A stretch of 64,000 bases of DNA from Bacteroidota bacterium (GCA_005882315.1 VBAR01000001.1:1251736-1315735), one strand, 5' to 3'; counted from the first letter of the stretch, positions 1-8,261 are shown. Numbers and translations: made by a program. Notes: generated by a model not told the origin, from the sequence alone.

Positions 1-272
1 CTGACATACTCCAGGTTATGCGAATTACATTTAGGACAAGAAAGGCCGGCCTTTTTTTCTTTGTTCATTTCCCATAGCCACTGCAGGGCCTTCATCCTTT
101 CATTTTCAGCCACCATTAATTTAATTCCCCCTACGGCATTGGTGAGAATAGGATCGATTGTTACTATGTTTTCATCTTTCAACCAACAATCAATTCCATC
201 TTCCTGCATGCGACCCAACATAATGTTGGCATCAATATAATTAGTATAAACAGCGACCGGTACAAAATCCAT
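1..272 (-). CDS. DUF2007-like small protein, 3' part cut by window edge
   Basis: The reverse strand opens with ATG at 272 (MDFVPVAVYTNYIDANIML...) and stays open to base 1, giving about 90 residues without a stop, so the C-terminus lies outside the window. The sequence resembles the DUF2007 family of small proteins thought to bind ligands or signal: an early VYTNYIDANIMLGRMQEDGI segment typical of the ferredoxin-like fold, then a CPKCNSHN pair of cysteines near the visible end, suggesting a C-terminal zinc ribbon. It lies downstream of dnaN on the same strand, but a hairpin terminator at 286-311 separates them. Function is not known. Confidence 0.72.
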   Translation of the reverse strand, partial: MDFVPVAVYTNYIDANIMLGRMQEDGIDCWLKDENIVTIDPILTNAVGGIKLMVAENERMKALQWLWEMNKEKKAGLSCPKCNSHNLEYV

Positions 273-285
273 TTACTAAAAATAT

Positions 286-311
286 AAAAGCGGATCGTAC
301 GACCCGCTTTT
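286..311 (-). terminator. Rho-independent terminator of dnaN
   Basis: Perfect AAAAGCGG/CCGCTTTT arms enclose a loop that is itself palindromic (TCGTACGA). Read on the reverse strand the hairpin is followed by a T-rich run, as expected for termination of leftward dnaN transcription. Confidence 0.75.
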
Positions 312-370
312 AAAGCGATTATTATTTTTAAACTACTGTTTACAAACAGGATTGATTCTACATCACCAGT

Positions 371-1486
371 CTATTGATTTAACATCAGCGGCATTACCAG
401 CATCAGCAGCTCTTCATTATCTTCTTTGTCGGCGGGCTTAATGATACCGGCTTTTGTTGGAGTTGATAATTCAATTATTATATCATCACTATCCGCAGCA
501 TTCAGCATTTCAATTAAAAATTTCGCATTAAAAGCGATAGCAAGATCCTCACCATCATAACGGCATTTCATTCTTTCATCACCTTCATTGCTGAAGTCAA
601 CATCTTGCCCGGTGAGTTCCAATTCACTGCCAGCAATGGTAAGTGTAACCTGGTTAGTACTTTTATTACTGAAGATAGCAACACGGCGCAATGCACCTTG
701 GAAATCATTTTTATTTACTGTAAGCTTGTAAGGATTATCGGTTGGTATTACCACTTTATAATCCGGGAACCTCGCATCGATCAATCGGCAACTCATTTGT
801 ATGCTGCCATGTTTTACAAAAAAATGATTGCTGTTATAGCTAAGTGTTATTTCATCATCATTGCCCGGCAATGCAGCTTTTAATAAACTCAAAGGTTTTT
901 TAGGAACAATAAAAGAATCTGACTTCGGACATTTTACATCTGTTCTTTTATATTTTACTAAACGATGTGCATCGGTAGCAACAGTTTGCATTCCTTTTTT
1001 ATCCAATTCAAAGAATACACCGGTCATCGCAGGGCGCAGATCATCGTTGCTTACAGCAAACAATGTTTTATTTACAGCGGTTACCAAAGCAGAAGCGGTA
1101 GTAGTAAATGAAGTGGTATCATCCGCAGCAGGTTCTTTCGGAAAATTATCCGGATTTTCACCCATCACTTTATACTTACCATTATCACTGGTCAATTCAA
1201 TACCGAAATTTTTATCAATATTAAAAGTGAGCGGTTGGTCTGGAATATTTTTCAAACTATCCAATAAAATTTTTGCAGGAATACAAACCTTACCGCTGTC
1301 TTTAGCTTCAATATCCAGTTGAACCCGCATTACAGTCTCAAGGTCGGTGGCCACCACCGTCAGTTTATTTTTTTCTACTTCAAATAAAAAATCTTCAAGG
1401 ATCGGCAATACCGTGTTGGCATTAATGACACCGGCAATATGCTGCAGTTGTTTTAGTAAGGCAGAGGAAGAAACGATGAACTTCAT
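371..1486 (-). CDS. dnaN: DNA polymerase III sliding clamp (beta subunit)
   Basis: The 371-residue product has the usual length of the beta clamp, which dimerises into a ring around DNA and tethers the replicative polymerase and repair enzymes. It shows three successive clamp folds (about 1-120, 125-250 and 250-371), with the family segments MKFIVSSSALLKQLQHIAGVI at the start, LRPAMTGVFFE and ATDAHRLV in the middle domain, and the C-terminal LLMLVMPLMLNQ that forms part of the peptide-binding groove. ATG at 1486 is the natural start. A promoter-like TTG-N19-TAGTTTCG lies at 1524-1553. The gene diverges from cmoA and ends before a strong hairpin. dnaA is not nearby, so this does not mark the origin. 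Confidence 0.97.
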   Translation of the reverse strand: MKFIVSSSALLKQLQHIAGVINANTVLPILEDFLFEVEKNKLTVVATDLETVMRVQLDIEAKDSGKVCIPAKILLDSLKNIPDQPLTFNIDKNFGIELTSDNGKYKVMGENPDNFPKEPAADDTTSFTTTASALVTAVNKTLFAVSNDDLRPAMTGVFFELDKKGMQTVATDAHRLVKYKRTDVKCPKSDSFIVPKKPLSLLKAALPGNDDEITLSYNSNHFFVKHGSIQMSCRLIDARFPDYKVVIPTDNPYKLTVNKNDFQGALRRVAIFSNKSTNQVTLTIAGSELELTGQDVDFSNEGDERMKCRYDGEDLAIAFNAKFLIEMLNAADSDDIIIELSTPTKAGIIKPADKEDNEELLMLVMPLMLNQ

Positions 1487-1523
1487 AAGCGACGTTGAAT
1501 ATTTTTAGATAGAATGATGGCAG

Positions 1524-1553
1524 CGAAACTACTGATTTTTAATTTATAGCCAA
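1524..1553 (-). promoter_or_regulatory. Candidate dnaN promoter
   Basis: On the reverse strand TTG (1551-1553), a 19-base spacer and TAGTTTCG (1524-1531) match the Bacteroidota TTG-N17-20-TAnnTTTG pattern with one mismatch. It sits about 38 bases before the dnaN start. Confidence 0.45.
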
Positions 1554-1636
1554 TCAAATTTGACCGCTTATTCAGCACTGTGGAAATAACCGAGTTTAGC
1601 CCGAAAAAGTTACCTTGCAGACCTAATTTTTTATCT

Positions 1637-2365
1637 ATGGGAAAAGACGAAGTTTTTAAGGAGGAAATAGAGAAAGTAAGTGATTTTAAATTTGGAGCCG
1701 GTGTGGCCAAAGTGTTTGATGATATGGTAAGCCGCTCTGTTCCCTACTATGGCGAGATCCAGCGGATGATGGCTGAACTGGCCACCGATCATGCAAAAGA
1801 AGGTTCGCTGGTATACGATCTGGGTTGCAGCACTGGTACTACAATGATTGGCATGGACACAATGGTGGATAATAAAGTAAAATTCATTGGTGTAGATGAT
1901 AGCCCGGAAATGCTGGATAAGTGTAAATCAAAATTGATGGAACTTGGATTCAGCAGGGATTATGATCTCACAATCGCTGATCTGAACGAGGGGGTAGAAA
2001 TAAAAAATGCATCCGTTGTTGTTTTGTGTTTAACACTTCAGTTTGTCCGGCCCATTTACAGGCAAAAACTGCTTGACGATATTTATCAAGGACTCAACTC
2101 CGGCGGTGTGCTGATACTGGTAGAAAAAATTCTTGCAGAAGACAGCTTGTTTAACCGTGACTTTATCAAATACTATTATAATTATAAACGACGCAATAAT
2201 TACAGCGAAATGGAAATATCTCAAAAAAGAGAAGCGTTGGAAAATGTGCTGATTCCTTACAAACTTTCAGAAAATATAACCATGCTGCGTGACCGGGGCT
2301 TTGCTCATTGCGAAGTATTTTTTAAATGGTACAATTTTGCAGGCATGATCGCAATAAAGAAATAA
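1637..2365 (+). CDS. cmoA: Carboxy-S-adenosyl-L-methionine synthase (CmoA)
   Basis: CmoA makes carboxy-SAM from SAM and prephenate; in enterobacteria CmoB uses it to modify wobble uridine-34 of tRNAs. The 242-residue product follows E. coli CmoA throughout: VFDDMVSRSVPYY near 27-38, the SAM-binding YDLGCSTGT at 60-68, LDDIYQGLNSGG in the middle and NNYSEMEISQKREALENV toward the C-terminus. An in-frame ATG also exists at 1580, but the ATG at 1637 matches the family N-terminus and a TACCTTGC box at 1611-1618 would place the transcript start between the two. A predicted membrane methyltransferase follows after 6 bases. No cmoB is visible in the window. Confidence 0.9.
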   Translation: MGKDEVFKEEIEKVSDFKFGAGVAKVFDDMVSRSVPYYGEIQRMMAELATDHAKEGSLVYDLGCSTGTTMIGMDTMVDNKVKFIGVDDSPEMLDKCKSKLMELGFSRDYDLTIADLNEGVEIKNASVVVLCLTLQFVRPIYRQKLLDDIYQGLNSGGVLILVEKILAEDSLFNRDFIKYYYNYKRRNNYSEMEISQKREALENVLIPYKLSENITMLRDRGFAHCEVFFKWYNFAGMIAIKK

Positions 2366-2371
2366 TACCAG

Positions 2372-3094
2372 ATGGTTCAGATAGGAAATTTTTTCTTCAA
2401 ACACCGCAATTGGCTCTTCATCTTTTTTTATGGCGCCTTATTCATTCCGTCCTGGCCCATTGTATCAAAAGAAAACTGTGGTGAAAATTATTTATGGTGG
2501 CCGATCATCATTGGTTTAATTATTACAGTTAAGGGCCAACTGATCCGCGGACTCACGATCGGGCTTGCTTATATCGTTCGTGGGGGTAAAGAAGGCAAAC
2601 CCTATGCAGAAGGATTAGTAACGGATGGAATTTTTAATCATTGCCGCAACCCATTGTATGTTGGTAATATCCTGATGCTGTTAGGAGTCGGTATTTTAGC
2701 CAACTCGTTATTATATGTTGCTGTAATCATTCCTTTGTTTCTTTTCATTTACCAGGCCATTGTTTTGGCAGAAGAAGATTTTTTGCGTAAAAAATTCGGA
2801 AATGATTTTGATATGTATTGTAAAAAAGTAAACCGCTGGGTTCCTGATCTTAGAGGATTAGGGAAAACAATGAAAGGAATGGAGTTTAAGTGGAAGCGTT
2901 GGATATTAAAGGAACATACAACACAATTTATCTGGCTGGCAGGTATCATTCTTATTTTACTACTGCGTTATCCTGAGCTTACTGGTAATAGCATTACTTG
3001 CCGAAACACTACGGCCATTATTCTTCTTTCTGCACTTACTCTGGTTTATATTCTTATCCGTGTTCTTAAAAAAACAGGAAGGTTTAAAGAATAA
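2372..3094 (+). CDS. Isoprenylcysteine/phospholipid-type membrane methyltransferase
   Basis: The 240-residue protein has several hydrophobic segments and the hallmark pattern of the ICMT/PEMT superfamily: HCRNPLYVGN at about 90-99, a glutamate pair (LAEEDFLRKKFG, about 133-143) and YCKKVNRWVP around 149-158. These enzymes methylate small lipophilic or protein substrates in the membrane using SAM. The C-terminal part adds two more hydrophobic stretches (about 182-200 and 213-233). It starts 6 bases after cmoA and shares its terminator, so the two are probably co-transcribed. The substrate cannot be told from sequence; carboxy-SAM as a donor is an attractive but untested idea. Confidence 0.78.
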   Translation: MVQIGNFFFKHRNWLFIFFYGALFIPSWPIVSKENCGENYLWWPIIIGLIITVKGQLIRGLTIGLAYIVRGGKEGKPYAEGLVTDGIFNHCRNPLYVGNILMLLGVGILANSLLYVAVIIPLFLFIYQAIVLAEEDFLRKKFGNDFDMYCKKVNRWVPDLRGLGKTMKGMEFKWKRWILKEHTTQFIWLAGIILILLLRYPELTGNSITCRNTTAIILLSALTLVYILIRVLKKTGRFKE

Positions 3095-3095
3095 A

Positions 3096-3128
3096 AAACG
3101 GCCCGCCGGATAAGATCAAAGGCCGTTT
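3096..3128 (+). terminator. Terminator of the cmoA operon
   Basis: AAACGGCC and GGCCGTTT arms around a 17-base loop follow the stop codon directly. The T-run afterwards is weak (TTTGTATTT), so efficiency is uncertain. Confidence 0.55.
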
Positions 3129-3203
3129 GTATTTATGCTAAAGGGTAAGGATTGTTTGTTATAGAGAAATAGACCAAAGCCTTTCAACTGGGTTTAATGA
3201 AAC

Positions 3204-3236
3204 ATAAAAAACCCCTTGAAAAACTTTCAAGGGGTT
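3204..3236 (-). terminator. Terminator of the M28 peptidase gene
   Basis: A perfect 12-base stem (AACCCCTTGAAA / TTTCAAGGGGTT) with a 3-base loop. On the reverse strand it is followed by a run of Ts. It lies just past the stop codon of the leftward peptidase gene. Confidence 0.85.
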
Positions 3237-3258
3237 GAATAATATTACTGAAACAAAC

Positions 3259-4791
3259 CTAAAATCCTCTTGGAGGTGTATCCAGTTTAATATCTCTTTT
3301 CAACATTTGCTCACGATTAGCCATTTCCCATGCTGTATGGAAAACAAGCTGGCCTCTTTTTGCCATCAACGGATAATTTATTTTATCCGGCGTATCGGTG
3401 GGGCGGTGATAATCTTTATGTACACCATTGAAATAGAAAATTATCGGAACACCTTTCTCGGCAAAATTGTAATGATCGCTACGATAATAAAAACGGTTCG
3501 GATCTTTTGGATCATTATATTTTCTGTCGAGCTTCAGTTTTGAATTTGCTTTATTAACCAAATCTGCGATTGGCGCCAGGTCGCTACTGAGTTTATCATC
3601 TCCTATTACATAAACATAATTTGTCGAGTCTTTGTCTTTATCATATTCACTTCCTATTCTACCAATCATATCAATATTCAAATCGGCTGTTGTTTTCTCA
3701 AGTGGGTAAACAGGGTGATTGGCATAATAAGCCGAACCCCACAGACCATGTTCTTCACCACTTACCGTCATAAATAAAATACTGCGGCGGGGACCTTTGC
3801 CTGCTTCTTTTGCTTTTGCAAATGCTTCGGCTAATTCAAGCACCGATACGGTTCCGCTTCCATCATCATCAGCACCATAATTTATTATTGTATCATTTCT
3901 TGCACCAATATGATCATAGTGTGCAGTTATCAGCAGGTACTCATCTTTTTTATCAGTTCCTTCAATCATCCCCATTACATTTGACGCATAAGTAGTTTTT
4001 GTTTGCTTAAAATAGCTGAAGTCAACATTTGCTTTATATGTTTTTGAAGGCACACCTTGTTTCATTTTATCAAATATCCCTGTCGCATCATCACCCATGA
4101 TAGCTGCAGCAACTTTTTCTGAAACTGTAAAAGCAAGCGGCGTTTGTGCTGACTTATAGGAATTCAGAACCCAGCCACCTTGAAAACCACCACCCGCGGT
4201 CCTTGGAAAATTTTTACCAATGATCAATAAACCTGCAGCGCCTTTCTTTTGTGCGGTCATGCCTTTGCCAGTGGCAGAAACAGATCTTGCGCCTTGTGTT
4301 GGTTTAAAACCATCCGGCGTTCCATCGACAATAATTACGAGTTTGCCCATTACATCCAATCCTGCATAATCATCCTGCTGACCATCTACAATTCCAAAGC
4401 CAGCAAAGACAGCTTCACTAAAACGCATTTCACCGCTGTAGTTTGAATTGGAAGAAATAAAATCCTTATTAGTTTCAAAAGCAGATCCATTCACATTCAT
4501 AGAACTGCTGATCATTGAATCTTTATACAACGGATATTGCTGGCGATAGCTTCCGTTGTTTCCCGGAATTAAACCAAGCGATTTAAAATGATTTTCGATA
4601 TACTCAGCCGCCTTATCCAGGCCTGGTGATGGAGTGTCCCGGCCACGCATTTCTTTACTGGCAATTATGTACAAATGTTTTTTTAGATCTTCTACCGAAA
4701 TAGTGCTGGCAAAAAAAGCAGGGCTGTTCTTTTTTTGCGCCAGCGCAAATAAGGGAAGCAATGCCGTTAGTACAGAAAACAGTTTTTTCAT
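3259..4791 (-). CDS. Exported M28-family zinc aminopeptidase
   Basis: The 510-residue product begins with a signal peptide (MKKLFSVLTALLPLFALAQ) and should act in the periplasm or outside. A PA-type insert (about 120-240) precedes a dizinc peptidase domain. The five expected metal ligands are visible: His291 in ITAHYDHIG, Asp308 in GADDDGSGT, Glu346/347 in SGEEHGLWGS, Asp374 in NIDMIGR and a C-terminal His near 440 in RSDHYNF. M28 enzymes of this type remove N-terminal amino acids from peptides. It is transcribed alone with its own terminator and lies downstream of rpiB on the same strand. The exact peptide preference is unknown. Confidence 0.92.
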   Translation of the reverse strand: MKKLFSVLTALLPLFALAQKKNSPAFFASTISVEDLKKHLYIIASKEMRGRDTPSPGLDKAAEYIENHFKSLGLIPGNNGSYRQQYPLYKDSMISSSMNVNGSAFETNKDFISSNSNYSGEMRFSEAVFAGFGIVDGQQDDYAGLDVMGKLVIIVDGTPDGFKPTQGARSVSATGKGMTAQKKGAAGLLIIGKNFPRTAGGGFQGGWVLNSYKSAQTPLAFTVSEKVAAAIMGDDATGIFDKMKQGVPSKTYKANVDFSYFKQTKTTYASNVMGMIEGTDKKDEYLLITAHYDHIGARNDTIINYGADDDGSGTVSVLELAEAFAKAKEAGKGPRRSILFMTVSGEEHGLWGSAYYANHPVYPLEKTTADLNIDMIGRIGSEYDKDKDSTNYVYVIGDDKLSSDLAPIADLVNKANSKLKLDRKYNDPKDPNRFYYRSDHYNFAEKGVPIIFYFNGVHKDYHRPTDTPDKINYPLMAKRGQLVFHTAWEMANREQMLKRDIKLDTPPRGF

Positions 4792-4813
4792 TGATGTGTT
4801 ATTTTATAAAATA

Positions 4814-4848
4814 ATTCCCAAACATAATTCAAATGAATGTTTGGGAAT
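4814..4848 (-). terminator. Inverted repeat between rpiB and the M28 gene
   Basis: Perfect 12-base arms (ATTCCCAAACAT and ATGTTTGGGAAT) flank an 11-base loop, 28 bases past the rpiB stop on the reverse strand, with an AT-rich tail. Terminator of rpiB is the simplest reading; an operator for the peptidase gene 23 bases further on is the alternative. Confidence 0.6.
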
Positions 4849-4876
4849 AAAAGAAATGATGAAAGGCTGTAAAATA

Positions 4877-5335
4877 TCAGGCAGAGCAGGCTATTTTATC
4901 TACCCGTTTGCCATGGCGACCGCCTTCAAACTCTGTATGCATAAAAAGATTAACCATTTTCTCCGCATCTCCTTCACGAACAAAGCGGGCCGGAATGCAG
5001 ATAATATTTGCATTATTATGCTCTCTTGAAAGTTTGGCCAACTCTTCGCCCCAGCATACTGCGGCGCGGATACCCTGGTGTTTATTAGCGGTAATGGCTA
5101 CACCATTGGCACTGCCACAAATTAAAATACCAAAGGCTGCTTCATCCTTTTCAATAGCATCAGCAACCGGGTGTGCAAAATCGGGATAATCCACCGAGTC
5201 CTTAGAATGCGTTCCAAAATCAGTAAATGCAAAGCCCTTGCCTTCTAAAAAAGAAATCAGTTTTTCTTTATAATCGTACCCCGCATGGTCACTGCCAATA
5301 GCGATGGGTTTATTGAGATTGAAAGGAGAGTTCAT
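4877..5335 (-). CDS. rpiB: Ribose-5-phosphate isomerase B
   Basis: RpiB interconverts ribose-5-phosphate and ribulose-5-phosphate in the non-oxidative pentose phosphate pathway. The 152-residue length fits the RpiB/LacAB fold. Visible signatures are GSDHAGYDYK at 14-23 (substrate phosphate and catalytic region), DYPDFAHPVADAI around 49-61, and ILICGSANGVAITANKHQGIRA around 70-90 with the catalytic cysteine of the CGSANG loop. The SREHNNANIICIPARF segment is also standard. Start ATG at 5335. It lies between tatC (upstream, same strand, separated by a short repeat) and a hairpin. Confidence 0.95.
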   Translation of the reverse strand: MNSPFNLNKPIAIGSDHAGYDYKEKLISFLEGKGFAFTDFGTHSKDSVDYPDFAHPVADAIEKDEAAFGILICGSANGVAITANKHQGIRAAVCWGEELAKLSREHNNANIICIPARFVREGDAEKMVNLFMHTEFEGGRHGKRVDKIACSA

Positions 5336-5350
5336 ATAGTTGGGAGTTTA

Positions 5351-5427
5351 TAGTTAGGAGTTCGGAGTAATTGCACAAAGTTAGGAAAATTCTGACTCCT
5401 GACTCCTGACTCCGAACTACCGACTCC
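5351..5427. repeat. Intergenic copy of the GGAGTTCGGAGT repeat
   Basis: Between tatC and rpiB, GGAGTTCGGAGT (5357-5368) is partly repeated in inverse orientation as ACTCCGAACT (5409-5418), flanked by several direct copies of GACTCCT. The identical 12-mer, inverted, occurs inside the helicase gene at 49399-49410. The region can fold into a hairpin but has no clear T-run. Confidence 0.7.
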
Positions 5428-5436
5428 TTACTTAAA

Positions 5437-6297
5437 TCAACTCCACTCTTTTGCCGCTTTTTCTTTCTCTTTATTAATGCGGGAGGCGATGATTATACTT
5501 GCTTCATATAGAAGGTATAACGGTATTGTTACAATACCCAGGCTAAAAGGATCGGTTGTGGGAGTAATAATAGCGGCGAGTATTAATATAACAACAATGG
5601 CATGACGGCGGTATTTTCTTAAAAAAGCTGCAGTAACAACACCGATTCGTGCAAGGATCATTACTAACAATGGCATTTGAAATAAAATACCAATACCTAC
5701 TGTAGTATAGATCAGGTTTTCAAGATAATCAGAAAAGGTGGGCATGATCGTTATCATATCGCTAAGCTTATAGGTAAAATAAAAGTTTACCATAAACGGA
5801 GTGAGAATAAAATAACCAAAAGCAACCCCAAGGAAAAATAAAAAAGAGACCCAGAAAATGACACCTCTTGTTTTCTTCAGCTCTTTAGGTGTAAGTGCAG
5901 GTTTTACAAATTTCCAAAACTCCCAAAATACATATGGGAACGCAACAATAAACCCGCCAACAAAAGCAACAGTAAATGATGAAATGAACTGCCCGGTCAT
6001 TGTAGTCTCCAAAAATTTTACATCTACTTTTCCAAAACACAAAGCCTCACCCATGCCGATCTTTCTGCCAACAGTACAAAACCATTGGGCAGTTACAAAA
6101 TCTGGTTTTGTAGGAGCAAACAAAAGTTGATCTACAACCTTCTCGATAAAAATAAAGATCACAATTGCAGCAAGTACAATCGCAACCACCGAACGGAGAA
6201 TATGCCAACGCAGTTCTTCAAGATGATCAATAAAGGTCATCTCGTTTCCGGTTTCTTCTTTTTTATTGCGTTTATTTAAAAAATCGAGTAGGGCCAT
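5437..6297 (-). CDS. tatC: Sec-independent (Tat) translocase subunit TatC
   Basis: TatC is the multispanning receptor that recognises twin-arginine signal peptides and, with TatA, moves folded proteins across the inner membrane. The 286-residue product has the N-terminal MTFIDHLEELRWHILRS motif (about 20-36), six hydrophobic helices, and the FWEFWKFVKPALTPKELKK segment in the middle. A periplasmic insert (about 70-105) is longer than in E. coli, as is common in this phylum. No tatA is seen nearby. Proteins at 40911 and 47234 have twin-arginine leaders that could use it. Confidence 0.95.
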   Translation of the reverse strand: MALLDFLNKRNKKEETGNEMTFIDHLEELRWHILRSVVAIVLAAIVIFIFIEKVVDQLLFAPTKPDFVTAQWFCTVGRKIGMGEALCFGKVDVKFLETTMTGQFISSFTVAFVGGFIVAFPYVFWEFWKFVKPALTPKELKKTRGVIFWVSFLFFLGVAFGYFILTPFMVNFYFTYKLSDMITIMPTFSDYLENLIYTTVGIGILFQMPLLVMILARIGVVTAAFLRKYRRHAIVVILILAAIITPTTDPFSLGIVTIPLYLLYEASIIIASRINKEKEKAAKEWS

Positions 6298-6308
6298 AAG
6301 GGAGGCGG

Positions 6309-6316
6309 CAAAGATA
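6309..6316 (-). promoter_or_regulatory. TATCTTTG -7 element before tatC
   Basis: The reverse strand reads TATCTTTG, a perfect TAnnTTTG box, only 12 bases before the tatC ATG. No TTG at the ideal spacing was found. If used, the leader would be very short. Confidence 0.4.
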
Positions 6317-6381
6317 ATGAGTCAAGCCTGTCAGATTTGAAAAAACAAGACTCATTGAAATCAATTATTTTTAATTAATAA

Positions 6382-7554
6382 GTGAAAAGAAACTCTGCAA
6401 TACTCGGTGCTGCTTTTTTAATGGCAACTTCCGCCATTGGTCCCGGCTTTCTTACTCAAACCTCAAAATTTACAGGAGAATTGATGGCAAGCATGGGTTT
6501 CGTCATCCTTATTTCAGTAATACTGGATTTAGGCGCCCAAATGAACATATGGCGGATTGTAACCATGAGTGAAAACCGGGCACAAGACTTATCCAACAAA
6601 GTAATTCCGGGTCTTGGCTATTTTTTAGCAGTATTAATTGCCGGAGGCGGTTTGGTTTTTAATATCGGGAACATTGCGGGCTGTGGTTTGGGCTTAAATG
6701 TATTGACGGGAATAAGTGCTGAAACTGGGGCTATTATCAGTTGTGTGATTGCATTGGGTATCTTTTGGTATAAAGAAGCAGGATTACTGATTGATAATTT
6801 TTCAAAACTGCTGGGAATATTAATGATTGGCCTTACACTTTATGTTGCTTTCAAATCACATCCTCCTGTTGGAGAAGCTTTATACAGAACTTTCTGGCCA
6901 GAGAAAATTGATGTAATGAAAATTGTAACACTGGTTGGCGGAACAGTCGGCGGATATATTTCATTTGCCGGGGCCCATCGCTTGTTGGATGCGGGGATAA
7001 AAGGAAAAAGGAATTTACCACAGGTAACACAAAGCTCATTGAGCGGAATATTTATTACAGCCACAATGCGATTCATATTATTTCTTGCCGCATTGGGTGT
7101 CGTCGCTGGTGGTGCTACACTTGCAACAGGCAATCCTGCTGCTTCTGTTTTTCAATTTGCAGCAGGAGATATTGGCTATAAATTTTTTGGTGTAGTAATA
7201 TGGTGCGCAGCTATTACTTCAGTTGTTGGAGCTTCATATACTTCAGTTTCTTTTTGGAAAACATTGGTCCCGGCAGTTTCTAAAAATGAAAAACTCATTA
7301 TCAGCGGATTTATAGTTTTATCAACAATTGTTTTTATAATCGAAGGCAATCCTGTAAACCTCCTGATAAAAGCCGGAGCTATTAATGGCATTATTCTTCC
7401 CATCGGGTTGGCAGTTATTTTATTGGCAGCTACAAAATCTTCACTGATGAAAGGGTATAAGCATCCCACCTGGTTACAGGTATTTGGCTGGCTTGTAGTT
7501 GCGGTTATGAGCTGGATGAGTTTTGAAACCATCAGGCAAATGCTCGGCAAATAA
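6382..7554 (+). CDS. NRAMP-related transporter (YcsG-like)
   Basis: This 390-residue membrane protein has about eleven hydrophobic segments and aligns by eye with the NRAMP-related family that includes Bacillus YcsG (LGAAFLMATSAIGPGFLTQT, DLGAQMNIWRI, PGLGYFLAVL). Canonical NRAMP metal transporters carry DPGN in the first helix; here the position reads GPGF, so the metal-binding Asp and Asn are missing and the substrate may not be Mn2+ or Fe2+. The start codon is GTG at 6382; the next in-frame ATG lies inside the first helix. It is a monocistronic gene divergent from tatC and ends in a hairpin. Confidence 0.78.
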   Translation: MKRNSAILGAAFLMATSAIGPGFLTQTSKFTGELMASMGFVILISVILDLGAQMNIWRIVTMSENRAQDLSNKVIPGLGYFLAVLIAGGGLVFNIGNIAGCGLGLNVLTGISAETGAIISCVIALGIFWYKEAGLLIDNFSKLLGILMIGLTLYVAFKSHPPVGEALYRTFWPEKIDVMKIVTLVGGTVGGYISFAGAHRLLDAGIKGKRNLPQVTQSSLSGIFITATMRFILFLAALGVVAGGATLATGNPAASVFQFAAGDIGYKFFGVVIWCAAITSVVGASYTSVSFWKTLVPAVSKNEKLIISGFIVLSTIVFIIEGNPVNLLIKAGAINGIILPIGLAVILLAATKSSLMKGYKHPTWLQVFGWLVVAVMSWMSFETIRQMLGK

Positions 7555-7557
7555 AAA

Positions 7558-7593
7558 TCCCCGCCTTATTTTATAAAGCAGGGACTTTTTTAT
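7558..7593 (+). terminator. Bidirectional terminator between converging genes
   Basis: An imperfect stem (TCCCCGCCTTAT... / ATAAAGCAGGGAC) flanked by an A-run and a T-run separates the rightward transporter from the leftward DUF4920 gene and could serve both. Confidence 0.65.
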
Positions 7594-7607
7594 ACTAACA
7601 AAATTCT

Positions 7608-8075
7608 TTATTCAATTACTTTAACACCTTTCACTGTCATCAGCACTTCTTTCTTGGGTTCTTTTATTTTTTCAATTTCTTCTTTGCTTTTACCTGCATC
7701 TTCTGCGTAGTGCTTCAGCATATTTACAGAAGTTTCTTTTACCTGGGCGGAGCCTTCGGCCACTACCACTTTACCAACAATATCCAGCGGCATTGCAAAT
7801 TCATGATCTTTTACTTTTATCATAATCGTGCTGCCATCCTCTTTCTGGAGTTTTGCCCAGCAACCCATTGCTTTACAAACCTCAACCACTTTGCCCTTTA
7901 TTTTTCCTTCGTATTTATTATCTACCATTTTAGATTCTATTTCGTTGGTAGAGACAGCGGTACCTTTTTCAGTAACCTCGCCAAATACTACACCCGGCTT
8001 AGCAGATGGAGCATCCTGTGCATTGATGCTGAAGGAAAAAGTCAGCACGGCTGCTGCAAGCAAAATTCTTTTCAT
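7608..8075 (-). CDS. Exported DUF4920 protein
   Basis: From ATG at 8075 the product is 155 residues with a clear signal peptide (MKRILLAAAVLTFSFSINAQ). An upstream in-frame ATG at 8126 would bury that leader, so it was not used. The body matches the DUF4920 family: GVVFGEVTEKG, KVVEVCKAMGCWAKLQ with two conserved cysteines, IMIKVKDHEFAMPLDIVGK and LKHYAEDAGKSKEEI. The fold is probably an OB-like beta-barrel and the CKAMGCW motif suggests metal or redox chemistry, but no activity is established. It is common in Bacteroidota. It sits between an NRAMP-like gene and recA without evident operon partners. Confidence 0.82.
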   Translation of the reverse strand: MKRILLAAAVLTFSFSINAQDAPSAKPGVVFGEVTEKGTAVSTNEIESKMVDNKYEGKIKGKVVEVCKAMGCWAKLQKEDGSTIMIKVKDHEFAMPLDIVGKVVVAEGSAQVKETSVNMLKHYAEDAGKSKEEIEKIKEPKKEVLMTVKGVKVIE

Positions 8076-8139
8076 ATTTCTAAGATTTAGGAGGTCAAAT
8101 ATCGGTAAATTTTGTTGTGATGGCAACCCTGATTTTAGT

Positions 8140-8156
8140 CAGCCTCAGGCAGGCCT
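8140..8156. repeat. Small palindromic repeat with CCTCAGG core
   Basis: CAGCCTCAGGCAGGCCT upstream of the DUF4920 gene resembles the GTCCGCC-TGA-GGCGGAT palindrome at 42411-42428, sharing the GCCTCAGGC core in inverse orientation. It may be a degenerate copy of the same repeat family. Confidence 0.35.
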
Positions 8157-8249
8157 AAAAAAATATTTCCCAAAATGTTAGCAGGTAATTGCTAAATCAT
8201 TTAGCTTTGAAAGTTCAAATCATTTTTTCGGACGGCAAAACAGAAAACC

Positions 8250-8257
8250 TAATTTTG
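8250..8257 (+). promoter_or_regulatory. TAATTTTG -7 element before recA
   Basis: A perfect TAnnTTTG box ends 5 bases before the first candidate ATG of recA. No TTG at 17-20 bases upstream was found. If it is the -7 element, transcription would start near 8263-8265, favouring translation from ATG 8295. Confidence 0.4.
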
Positions 8258-8261
8258 GTAT

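Noticed and set aside
861-1322. Forward frame of 153 codons opposite dnaN
   Set aside because: dnaN is conserved over its entire length on the reverse strand, and the frame has no recognisable domain.
371-1486. Replication origin near dnaN
   Set aside because: No dnaA gene, DnaA-box cluster or other origin-type gene order is visible; dnaN is often away from the origin in this phylum.
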